Made by a program: the position numbers and the translations under genes. From the NCBI GenBank assembly GCA_036351575.1, contig JAZBPJ010000118.1, positions 1-30,524 of the forward strand: a stretch of 30,524 nt of DNA, in the 5' to 3' direction. This document shows positions 23,799-30,524 of the stretch, in pieces. Position 1 is the first letter of the stretch. Every line of letters starts with the position of its first letter. The notes beneath the pieces are model-generated. The model was not told where the DNA came from, made no database searches, and saw only the letters and a program-made list of their open reading frames with translations. This stretch comes from JABDPF01 sp036351575. GTDB taxonomy: Bacteria > Pseudomonadota > Gammaproteobacteria > Xanthomonadales > SZUA-36.

Positions 23799-24850
23799 TC
23801 CAGCCAGTCTGTCAGCGCAATACCGATTCCGATCCGGTTCACGCGGCGGTCATAGTCGACCAGGCTTTCTCCGTAACCGTGGAAATACTGGATATAGCCT
23901 TTCAGGTACGGGTAATCGAAGACCGGAAAACTCCAGCTGAGCTCGAGCGCGCCCTCGTCGAATCCGCTCTCGACCTGGTTCCGCGTCATCAGGCCGAAAA
24001 CATGCCCGTGGCGACGGTACAAAACGCGCAGTTCACCGTGTCCGAGGTAATCGGTGATATCCGGGTTGTCGTCCTTGTCGGCATCTTCCGGCAGGCGGAT
24101 CCAGGGCTTGAGGGAAATCGCCCAGCGGCCTTTTTCAAAAATGAAGTTCGCATAAACGCGGTTCCAACTGCGGGACAGGGAGCCTCCGCGGCCGTTGGAC
24201 TGGTGCACGATGCCGATGCGGTTCACGGAATTGGTGAAACCCCAGATCTCCCAGTCATTCGGAAACTGTCCCCACAATTCAGGCTCGTGATTCGTTTCCC
24301 GGAAAGGCCGCGAAAAATCGTCGTTGTACATCTGCCAGAACGACCGGTTGGTGTAAGCGCCGAAGACATCCATGCGACCGCCGAAGAGGTCGACGGCGAG
24401 GGGTACTTTGAGACTGATTTCGAACTGCGCCTCGACATCGTCGTTGCGGTAATCGTCAGGGCCGCCCGCTTCCTGGAACGGATCGGAAGCCCAGCCTCTC
24501 TCGTTGTAAGCGGCCGCCAGGAAATAGTTCGGCTTGTGGGCCATTATGGTAAATGGCCGGTCCACCAGCTCCTGCTCGATGCTCAGGCGTTCTTCGACCG
24601 GCGAAAACCCGGCACTCTCCGTATCGCCGGTCTCTGCAACACTAGCCGCAAGCGCGCCATCCGCCGCGGTCGGCGCGGCCCGGCATTTGCTGCGAAGTTC
24701 CGCCAGGGTCATTGCGGCTTCACCGTTCCGCACTTCCCGCAGGACGCAGTCCTCGTCCAGGTCGGCAATGGCAACCGGGGCGCACAGCAAGGCAGTCAGG
24801 ATCAGCAGGCAAAAAGTCAATGCCCGGCGGCGCAGGCTTGTTTGAAACAT
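23795..24850 (-). CDS. pldA: Outer-membrane phospholipase A (OMPLA)
   Basis: A 351-residue outer-membrane phospholipase A1/A2 that hydrolyses phospholipids that have reached the outer leaflet. A signal peptide ends near residue 29. A variable segment with two cysteines (C35 and C56) precedes the 12-stranded barrel (about 95-351). The active-site set is intact: H216 and S218 in GIVHQSNG and N230 in SRSWNR, spaced as His142, Ser144 and Asn156 of the E. coli enzyme. The motif RGGSLSRSWNR follows, with serine and arginine positions for calcium binding by the dimer. Its stop overlaps the start of the Mur-ligase gene by 4 bases, an unusual coupling. A standalone pldA is the norm, so this operon may have a special envelope role. 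The start shown has a hydrophobic leader directly after RRRA. Confidence 0.9.
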   Translation of the reverse strand: MFQTSLRRRALTFCLLILTALLCAPVAIADLDEDCVLREVRNGEAAMTLAELRSKCRAAPTAADGALAASVAETGDTESAGFSPVEERLSIEQELVDRPFTIMAHKPNYFLAAAYNERGWASDPFQEAGGPDDYRNDDVEAQFEISLKVPLAVDLFGGRMDVFGAYTNRSFWQMYNDDFSRPFRETNHEPELWGQFPNDWEIWGFTNSVNRIGIVHQSNGRGGSLSRSWNRVYANFIFEKGRWAISLKPWIRLPEDADKDDNPDITDYLGHGELRVLYRRHGHVFGLMTRNQVESGFDEGALELSWSFPVFDYPYLKGYIQYFHGYGESLVDYDRRVNRIGIGIALTDWLE

Positions 24851-24939
24851 CGTCGTTTCCTGGTCAGGACTTCCAGGCCATCATCGCAAAGGCGCCGAGG
24901 GCGTTCAACGCGGCAGGTCACATCATCGGCGCGGCCAAT

Positions 24940-24973
24940 AAAAAACCGCCCCGGCCATGGCACAGGGCGGTTT
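24940..24973 (-). terminator. Intrinsic terminator of the TonB-dependent receptor gene
   Basis: On the - strand, a 9-bp perfect stem (AAACCGCCC, GGGCGGTTT; + strand arms at 24965-24973 and 24943-24951) is followed by a run of U (A residues at 24940-24945). It begins about 24 bases beyond the receptor stop. It also lies upstream of pldA, so pldA must have its own promoter in the 90 bases between. Confidence 0.88.
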
Positions 24974-24996
24974 GAACAGACCGGCCGTTCAGGGTT

Positions 24997-27705
24997 TCAG
25001 AAATCGTAGCGCAGCTTGACGCCGTAGGCCCTTGGCGGGGCGAAACTGGACTTGATGTAACCGGGGCCGTAATCCGCCCAGTAACGCGTGCGCTCGTCGG
25101 TCAGGTTGTAAACGTACAGTTCCAGCCCCCAGCGCTGCTGTTCGTTGATCAGCCGCAGGGACGCATTGATGGTCATGTAGGCTTCCTGTCCGCTGTGGAA
25201 CGGGCCTTCGTCGAAGTTGTTGTCCTGGAAGAAAATCTCGTCCTGCCAGTGCACGGTGGCGACCGGGCTCAGGCGCAGCCCGTTGTCGAAATACCAGTTG
25301 TGTTCACCGGTGACGGTAACCGACCACTTCGGCGACCACGGCAGCTGGTTGCCCGCGAAGTTGGTTTCGCGGATGTCCGGCGACGACGGGTCGTTGTCGG
25401 GGACTTCCGGCGGGCATTCGCTCAGGCCCAGCAACGCGCGCTCGAAGCAGAACCAGCCGTCGCCGGCGGGCATGTCCTTGATCTCGGCATCCAGGTAGGC
25501 GACCCAGCCGAACAGGCGACCGCCCTCGTAGGGGTACCAGTCGAATTCGATCTCCACGCCCTTGATCTCGGAAGACGCGATATTGGTCGTCAGCATCGTG
25601 CCGATATCGTTGCCGCTGTTGACGCTCTTGCCCACGATGGCCCAGGAAGAGCGCTGCATGTCATCGTACTGGCTGAAGAAAAAGTTGCCCAGCAGGTTGA
25701 ACGTGCCATCCGCGAGCTGGCTCTTGAAGCCCAGCTCGTACGTCGTGACTTCCTCGGGTTCGTAATCGAAGGTCGTGAAGTTGCCGCACTCGCAGGTGTC
25801 GATATTGTCACCGAAACCGCCGGCCTTGTAGCCCGTGGCGACGTAGCCGTAAACATACATGGCCTCGCTGGCGATCCAGTCGAAACCGACGCGCCAGGTA
25901 CCCTTGCTCCAGTCGGCCTGGTGGGTGTTGTCGGTGCCTGGAACCCGGTTGATGAAGTCGGCGCCCAGCGTGCCGTCATCGGGCGCCAGAGCGTCGGACT
26001 GGTAGTACTCGTTCCAGAACGGCACGTCGAAACCGTAGAGGTCGGTGCCGTCACCGACGAACGTCCAGCTTTCGTACCAGAACGCATTATCGGGGTCCGC
26101 CGAGTACAGGCCCGGGTTGACCCAGTAACCGGTCGTCTGGTGGTTCGATCCGCCGATGTCCGCCTTCTCGTCCCAGGTGTAACGGTAGCCGAAGGTCACG
26201 TTCAGCACGTCGCTGACCGCGAAGTCGAACTGGGCGAAAACGGCCTCCGACTCGACGGTGCGCTTGGGCTGCACGAAAGATTGCGCCAGCGGGCGGATAA
26301 AGCCGCAGCACCAGGGAATCTCGACGTTGAACTTGATCTCGTTGTCTTCCTCCAGGTAGAAGTAGCCGGCCAGCCACTGCAGGCGGGAATCGCCCTCGGA
26401 CTTGATGATCAGGTCGTGCACCTGGGAGTCGTAGTAGGAATACTCGGTCTCCAGCGCCAGGTCTTCGAAAGGCTGCAAGGCGCGGGGCTGGAAGCCGAGG
26501 TCATAAAAAATCTGCTCGTCGCGGATCATCCAGCCGCGCACGCCGCCGAAAAGCTCGCCGTCGATGTCGATGCCGTAACCCGGGTGGTCCGGGTCGGCGA
26601 AGGCGCCGGCGTCCTGGTCGAAGAGCTGGTAGCGGTCCTGCTCCGAGTAAGCGTAACGGTACTCGACCGAGAACCAGTCGGTGGCGTCCCACAGGAACTT
26701 CGAGCGGATGGTGCGGATCGTCATGTCCAGCTCGCCGGGCGTATTCACCGACAGGTCGAACAGCTTGTTTTCGCACTCGAAGAAAGTGCCCTTCGCCTTT
26801 TCACAGTCTTTCAGGAACGGCACGCCCGGGCTGTTGTCCTGGAAATGGTCGTAGGTCAGCGTCCAGTCGATCGTGTCGGTCGGCAGGAAGCGGATCGCGA
26901 CGCGGCCGCCCCAGCGGTCGATGCTGCCGTAAGCCTCGGAATCGCTTTGCCGGTAGTTGCGCCGCTGGTCCGTGTTCGGAATGCCGTCGGCGGGGACGTC
27001 GTTCGGGCCGTCGGTTCGCCCGTCGCCGTCCACGTCCCAGTCGAGGTCGTAGCGGTCCATGGTCTGGTTGAGATACGTGTCCATCTGCTGCGTCATGAAG
27101 GACGCGCGCACGGCAACCTTGTCGCTGACCGGCAGGTTCAGCCAGCCACGGGTCGCCAGGTTGTTGTAGTTTCCGGCCTCCAGTTCCACCGACCCGGCGA
27201 ACTCGTTGACGTCGGGTCGCGATGGCACGATGTTGATCGTTCCGGAAGTGGAGTTGCGCCCGAACAGCGTGCCCTGGGGGCCGCGCATGATGTCGATTCG
27301 CTCGACGTCATAGAGCAGCGCCAGGGCGCCCTGCGGCCGGGGTGAATACAGGCCGTCGACATGAATACCCACCGTCGGGTCGCCCAGCTCTGTGAAATTG
27401 TTCGACGTAATGCCGCGCAGCGCGATCTGCACGCCGGAATCAGAGGGCGAAAGGCCCACCTGCATGTTGGGCACCAGGCTGCCGATGTTGACGAGGTTAT
27501 TGACGCCTTCGCGCGCCAGGGTCTCCTGGTCGAAAGCAGAAACCGCCACCGGGGTTTCCATCAGGCTGGTTTCGCGCCGCACCGCCGTTACGATGACTTC
27601 TTCGATGACCAGTTCGTCCGACGCGTCCTGTGCTGCTGCGGGCTGTGCCGTGAACGGCGCAAACAGGGCGCCGATCACCAAACCGAGTACGATTCTGTTG
27701 ATCAC
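24997..27705 (-). CDS. TonB-dependent outer-membrane receptor
   Basis: A 902-residue TonB-dependent receptor that would import a large nutrient across the outer membrane. A signal peptide (1-26) is followed by a TonB-box-like EEVIVTA (about 35-41) and a plug domain with TPVAVSAFDQ, GVQIALRG and the RGPQGTLFGRNSTSGTINI motif (about 141-159). A 22-stranded barrel then ends in Phe (KLRYDF). The plug lacks an N-terminal signalling domain, so it is not a FecA-type transducer. GTG 27705 has an AGGAG site 6 bases upstream. A calcium-loop-like Asp-rich stretch lies near residues 222-232. It follows the LytTR response regulator by 149 bases on the same strand, so this pair and the kinase probably control its expression. 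The substrate is unknown; a carbohydrate is possible given the neighbouring secreted protein. Confidence 0.92.
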   Translation of the reverse strand: MINRIVLGLVIGALFAPFTAQPAAAQDASDELVIEEVIVTAVRRETSLMETPVAVSAFDQETLAREGVNNLVNIGSLVPNMQVGLSPSDSGVQIALRGITSNNFTELGDPTVGIHVDGLYSPRPQGALALLYDVERIDIMRGPQGTLFGRNSTSGTINIVPSRPDVNEFAGSVELEAGNYNNLATRGWLNLPVSDKVAVRASFMTQQMDTYLNQTMDRYDLDWDVDGDGRTDGPNDVPADGIPNTDQRRNYRQSDSEAYGSIDRWGGRVAIRFLPTDTIDWTLTYDHFQDNSPGVPFLKDCEKAKGTFFECENKLFDLSVNTPGELDMTIRTIRSKFLWDATDWFSVEYRYAYSEQDRYQLFDQDAGAFADPDHPGYGIDIDGELFGGVRGWMIRDEQIFYDLGFQPRALQPFEDLALETEYSYYDSQVHDLIIKSEGDSRLQWLAGYFYLEEDNEIKFNVEIPWCCGFIRPLAQSFVQPKRTVESEAVFAQFDFAVSDVLNVTFGYRYTWDEKADIGGSNHQTTGYWVNPGLYSADPDNAFWYESWTFVGDGTDLYGFDVPFWNEYYQSDALAPDDGTLGADFINRVPGTDNTHQADWSKGTWRVGFDWIASEAMYVYGYVATGYKAGGFGDNIDTCECGNFTTFDYEPEEVTTYELGFKSQLADGTFNLLGNFFFSQYDDMQRSSWAIVGKSVNSGNDIGTMLTTNIASSEIKGVEIEFDWYPYEGGRLFGWVAYLDAEIKDMPAGDGWFCFERALLGLSECPPEVPDNDPSSPDIRETNFAGNQLPWSPKWSVTVTGEHNWYFDNGLRLSPVATVHWQDEIFFQDNNFDEGPFHSGQEAYMTINASLRLINEQQRWGLELYVYNLTDERTRYWADYGPGYIKSSFAPPRAYGVKLRYDF

Positions 27706-27824
27706 TTTCTTCTCCTGCGGCCGGACCCGAATTTCCGGCAGATTGTCCCACTATCATCATCGACCACCCGTCCCGGACCGGCAACCGGATTACGGCAGGC
27801 GGGACTCGTGTTGAGGCAAAAGGG

Positions 27825-27844
27825 AAAACGCCGCGCCCGGCGCG
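27825..27844 (-). terminator. Weak candidate terminator after the response regulator
   Basis: On the - strand a 5-bp GC stem (arms at 27840-27844 and 27832-27836) is followed a few bases later by a U-tract (A at 27825-27828). It starts about 10 bases past the response-regulator stop. The stem is short, so partial read-through into the TonB receptor gene is possible. Confidence 0.3.
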
Positions 27845-27854
27845 CTGCAGGTGC

Positions 27855-28667
27855 TCAGTCGGGATCGAGGCTGCCCAGGAAATCACTCACCTCGGCCCGG
27901 TAATTCCGGCTTACCTTGATGCGTTCCCCATTTTCCAGGGAGAGCATGTATTCGCCCTTCGGCAGCACCTTCGCCAGTACGACGAAGTTGAGATTGACGA
28001 TGGTGGAGCGGTGCACGCGCTTGAAGGCGCGCCCGTCCAGCAGTTCCAGCAGGCGCTTCATCGTGCAGCGCATGACATGCGTTTCACCATCGGCATGCAC
28101 GCACATGTAATCGCCGGCCGCATCCACCCAGGCGATGCGATCCTCGCGAATCAGGTGCACTTTATCGCGGTCCCGTATCGCAATTTTCCGCTCCGACGGT
28201 TCGCCGGGTTCCGTATCGGCCATCGGCGCGGCGCGGTTGCCGGTAATCTCCTCGATGGCATCCAGGAGCGGCTGCTTGTCACCGCCGGCCAGTTGTTCCT
28301 CGCGGTGTCGGGCAACAGCCCGCTCCACCGCGATGCGGACGCGGTCTTCGTCCAGCGGCTTGACCAGGTAGTCGACCGCGTGCACCTCGAAGGCATCGAG
28401 CGCGTAGCGCTCAAACGCCGTGCAGAAAATCACCATCGGCAACTGCTCGGGCTGGATCTTCTTGATCACGTCGAAGCCGTTCCAGCCCGGCATCTTGATA
28501 TCGAGGAACATCAGGTCCGGTGTGAAATCGGAAACGGCGCGCACGGCTTCACGGCCGTTGGCGCACTCGGCCAGGATATCGACCCCGCCGATATCCTCCA
28601 GCAGGGATACGAGCAACTGGCGCGCCAGGCGTTCGTCGTCGACCACGATGGCCCTGAGGCGGTTCAC
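27855..28667 (-). CDS. LytTR-family response regulator
   Basis: A 270-residue response regulator. The receiver domain (1-120) has the acidic pocket D10/D11, the phospho-acceptor D56 in FLDIKMP and the switch Thr in FCTAFERY; the conserved Lys is in YLVKPLDE. A linker follows, then a LytTR DNA-binding domain (about 165-265) with KVHLIREDRIAWVDAAGDY, the KRVHRSTIVNL helix and ISLENGERIKVSRNY-like strands. It should bind direct repeats in target promoters. GTG 28667 overlaps the sensor kinase stop as GTGA. The longer in-frame extension back through the kinase gene is an artefact. Probable target: the TonB-dependent receptor gene 149 bases downstream. Confidence 0.93.
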   Translation of the reverse strand: MNRLRAIVVDDERLARQLLVSLLEDIGGVDILAECANGREAVRAVSDFTPDLMFLDIKMPGWNGFDVIKKIQPEQLPMVIFCTAFERYALDAFEVHAVDYLVKPLDEDRVRIAVERAVARHREEQLAGGDKQPLLDAIEEITGNRAAPMADTEPGEPSERKIAIRDRDKVHLIREDRIAWVDAAGDYMCVHADGETHVMRCTMKRLLELLDGRAFKRVHRSTIVNLNFVVLAKVLPKGEYMLSLENGERIKVSRNYRAEVSDFLGSLDPD

Positions 28668-29839
28668 GTGGCGGCTTCCGATTCCCTGAAGGGGATGCGA
28701 ATGGTGATGCGCAGGCCGGTCTGTTCCCGTTTTTCGATATCGAAAACATAGGCCTCCTCGTACAGCGTCTGCAGGCGCTGCAGGGTATTTTGCAGGCCGA
28801 CGCGCCGGCCGGATTTCGTCGGCACCTCGGACACGGAACCGCCCGGGCCGGTATCGGTGAGCTCGATATGCAGGTCGCCATCGTCGACCCGCGCCTTGAT
28901 GGCGATCGTGCCCCCGGCTTCGTTGAGAGCGATCGCGTGTTTCACCGCGTTCTCGACCAGGGGCTGCAGGAGCAGGCTCGGAAGGATGGCGCGGCCGGCT
29001 TTTTCTTCGATGTCGATTTCCAATCCGAGACGCTCGCCAAAGCGGATTTTCTCGATATCCAGGTAGAGCATCAGCGCTTCGATTTCCTCGTCGAGCGTGA
29101 TCATCTGAGCCGGGTCGCTTTCCAGGGAATGATACAGAAAGTGGCCGAGGCGAGTGATCATCCGGCGGGCGGTCTGGTTGTCTTCGGCCCGAATCAGCGC
29201 ACTGACCGTATTCAGCGTGTTGAAGAGGAAATGCGGGTTGAGCTGGTAGTGCAGCATGCCCAGCTGGGCAACCCGCGCCTCGTTCTCGGCGCGAATCCGC
29301 CTTAACTGCTCTTCTTTCGCCCGCGCCACCGCTTCCAGCCGCTCCTCCTGCTCGACCTGGGCGCGGTGGTAGTACTTGTTGCCGAAATACAGGGCTACCC
29401 AGCAAAGGTAGACGAGAAAGGAGGAAAAATACCAGCCGCCGAAATCGGCCCAGATCCAGTTTCCCTGGGCGGAAGTGATGTAAATGAACGCGGCAATCCG
29501 GACCACGGTCCAGACCAGCGCAAGGAGCAGCAGGGCGACGACGGCGAATACCATGCGCCGTGGACCGGGGTCCTGCCACAGGTGGCGGCAGGCCGCATAC
29601 AGGGGCAGCGACAGGGTCATGCCCAGCAGCGCCTGCACCAGGATCTGCATGATGTGTGAAGGCTCTACCGTGTTGTACCAGAGCGTGAGGCTGAAAAACG
29701 TCACCACGCAGAAGCCGCCCCAGCCAGCCAGCTGGAAGGCCCAGAACTGCTGTCGCCGGTTCTCGTAGAAGCGCTCAGCCATGGCCCGGGCCCAGGCCGG
29801 CCAGGCAAATGTCTTTGACCCGTTTCCCGTTGTTTCCAT
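28664..29839 (-). CDS. LytS/YehU-type sensor histidine kinase
   Basis: A 391-residue sensor kinase of the His_kinase (PF06580-type) group. Four transmembrane segments (about 31-55, 64-84, 96-121 and 133-153) have almost no periplasmic domain, so sensing is probably intramembrane. A coiled coil (about 158-192) leads to the phospho-acceptor H203 in YQLNPHFLFNTLN. The ATPase domain follows, with the N-box LVENAVKHAI and the G-box DTGPGG, then GRRVGLQNTLQRL. ATG 29839 is used; a GTG at 29848 would add three residues, and neither has a strong ribosome-binding site. The stop overlaps the response-regulator start by 4 bases, so the pair is coupled. The stimulus is unknown. Confidence 0.92.
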   Translation of the reverse strand: METTGNGSKTFAWPAWARAMAERFYENRRQQFWAFQLAGWGGFCVVTFFSLTLWYNTVEPSHIMQILVQALLGMTLSLPLYAACRHLWQDPGPRRMVFAVVALLLLALVWTVVRIAAFIYITSAQGNWIWADFGGWYFSSFLVYLCWVALYFGNKYYHRAQVEQEERLEAVARAKEEQLRRIRAENEARVAQLGMLHYQLNPHFLFNTLNTVSALIRAEDNQTARRMITRLGHFLYHSLESDPAQMITLDEEIEALMLYLDIEKIRFGERLGLEIDIEEKAGRAILPSLLLQPLVENAVKHAIALNEAGGTIAIKARVDDGDLHIELTDTGPGGSVSEVPTKSGRRVGLQNTLQRLQTLYEEAYVFDIEKREQTGLRITIRIPFRESEAAT

Positions 29840-29928
29840 TGGCTGCACGCTGAAATTGTCCCAGTTGTCGTGTATTCAGTCCATCACGGCGTGCATGGCA
29901 TTCAAGCGGGCAAGGTTCTTGCCTAAAC

Positions 29929-29940
29929 TGGTCAGGACCA
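29929..29940. repeat. Short inverted repeat in the divergent gap
   Basis: TGGTC and GACCA around a 2-base centre lie about 50 bases upstream of the rightmost gene and 90 bases upstream of the kinase gene. The position suits an operator shared by divergent promoters, but a 5-bp arm is weak evidence. No convincing -35/-10 pair was found in this 152-base gap. Confidence 0.25.
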
Positions 29941-29991
29941 AGCCAAACGCTTTGAGTGCATAAGCTGTTCCAGACTCCACAGGACAAGACA

Positions 29992-30524
29992 TTGAAAACG
30001 AAAATGACTTCAAGGCCCGTTATTTTCATCCTGGCCTCACTTCTGCTCGTCTCGATTTACGCGCTGCCGCTTAACGCCCAGGATTCGGCCGACATCACCG
30101 TGTTCGACGGAAGCTCGCAAGCGCCTTTCGCCCTCCACCTGGGAAGCGAGAGCAACTGGTCGGTCCCCGTGTGGGGAAAGGAGACCACCAGCCACAAGAG
30201 CGAAGCCATCGTCGTGCGGCTGCTGGAGGAAGCCGGCCAGGACATCGTTCAGACCCGCTGGAACGGCGGCCTGGCGCAGGTTTACTGGCTGCAGCCCATT
30301 GCATCGGACATGCAGGCGCTGTCCGACAAGGGTTCGGCGCTCAGCATCGTCGCGCGGATCGATCAGAAACCCAGAAAGTCGGTCGAACTGAAAATGGACT
30401 GCGGCTATCCCTGCGGCGGCGCGCTGAACATGACCCGCCTGTTCAAGGCCGTTCCGGAAGGCCAGTGGTTTCGAATGAGTTTCAAGCTCGGCTGCTTCGA
30501 GGAAGCCGGTGCGAACATGGCCAA
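29992..30524 (+). CDS. Secreted ExoP galactose-binding-like domain protein (partial, runs off the window)
   Basis: An open frame continues to the right edge, with 177 residues visible. It begins with a signal peptide (residues 1-29, basic MKTKMTSR then a hydrophobic core ending PLNAQ). The mature part resembles the galactose-binding-like (ExoP-type) domain found at the C-terminus of marine family 3 beta-glucosidases, with ATTSHK-like and AQVYWLQP strands, LKMDCGYPCGGALNMT and WFRMSFKLGCFEEAGANM. Here the domain follows the signal peptide directly, with no GH3 catalytic domain before it. TTG 29992 has an AGGA site 8 bases upstream; ATG 30004 is the alternative. It is divergent from the sensor kinase. 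The domain comparison is from memory, and the function, such as glycan binding, is inferred. Confidence 0.7.
   Translation, partial: MKTKMTSRPVIFILASLLLVSIYALPLNAQDSADITVFDGSSQAPFALHLGSESNWSVPVWGKETTSHKSEAIVVRLLEEAGQDIVQTRWNGGLAQVYWLQPIASDMQALSDKGSALSIVARIDQKPRKSVELKMDCGYPCGGALNMTRLFKAVPEGQWFRMSFKLGCFEEAGANMA

Noticed and set aside
21735..23855. 706-residue + strand frame opposite asnB and the Mur ligase
   Set aside because: Covers two convincing - strand genes with catalytic motifs; itself without motifs.
25195..27345. 716-residue + strand frame opposite the TonB-dependent receptor
   Set aside because: Val/Ala/Gly/His-rich shadow; the - strand has signal peptide, plug motif and terminal Phe.

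Overview
This is a GC-rich window with strong third-position GC bias, which produces very long antisense shadow ORFs. It reads like a free-living aerobic gammaproteobacterium: DUF1302/DUF1329 and TonB-dependent outer-membrane proteins, OMPLA, a LytS/LytTR two-component pair and a GcvA-type LysR regulator. No rRNA, tRNA, CRISPR array, prophage or intact insertion sequence was seen. The taxonomic guess is inference only.

Left part (1-7906, all +): the tail of an upstream gene, then a DUF1302 protein, a DUF1329 protein followed by a strong intrinsic terminator, a membrane-anchored Ycf48-like beta-propeller protein, an RND/MMPL exporter, and an RsgA-type GTPase 4 bases further on. The first four form an envelope/lipid-type transport set.

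Centre (7934-14503): a divergent LysR regulator faces a five-gene + strand operon. It encodes a KamA-family radical-SAM aminomutase, CoA-transferase subunits A and B (PcaI/PcaJ type), a GSA-like class III aminotransferase resembling beta-amino-acid transaminases, and a PcaF-type 3-oxoadipyl-CoA thiolase. Read in order, these make a plausible catabolic route: alpha-amino acid to beta-amino acid to beta-keto acid to beta-ketoacyl-CoA to acetyl-CoA plus a shorter acyl-CoA. The positions that bind the lysine side chain in true lysine 2,3-aminomutase are changed (one Asp becomes Arg, the other is lost). The CoA-transferase and thiolase resemble the enzymes for a beta-keto dicarboxylate. An acidic substrate (2-aminoadipate or glutamate) is therefore proposed. 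This is the strongest candidate for an undescribed system in the window. The operon carries a REP-like 13-bp hairpin before the thiolase gene and ends in a perfect 38-bp palindromic bidirectional terminator.

Right part (14552-30524): on the - strand, a DUF302 protein, a Prx5-like peroxiredoxin with its own terminator, and a coupled pair of a D-aminoacylase-like amidohydrolase (its usual HxH metal motif missing) and a small membrane protein. On the + strand, a coupled chain of Nudix hydrolase, minimal zincin metallopeptidase and CapK/PaaK-like adenylate-forming enzyme. Convergent to it on the - strand is an operon of outer-membrane phospholipase A, a MurF-like amide ligase with a C-terminal four-cysteine motif, and an AsnB-type amidotransferase. 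The last block is a LytS-like kinase, a LytTR response regulator and a TonB-dependent receptor on the - strand. A secreted protein resembling the ExoP galactose-binding-like domain starts divergently and runs off the end; this block looks like a regulated nutrient-uptake module.
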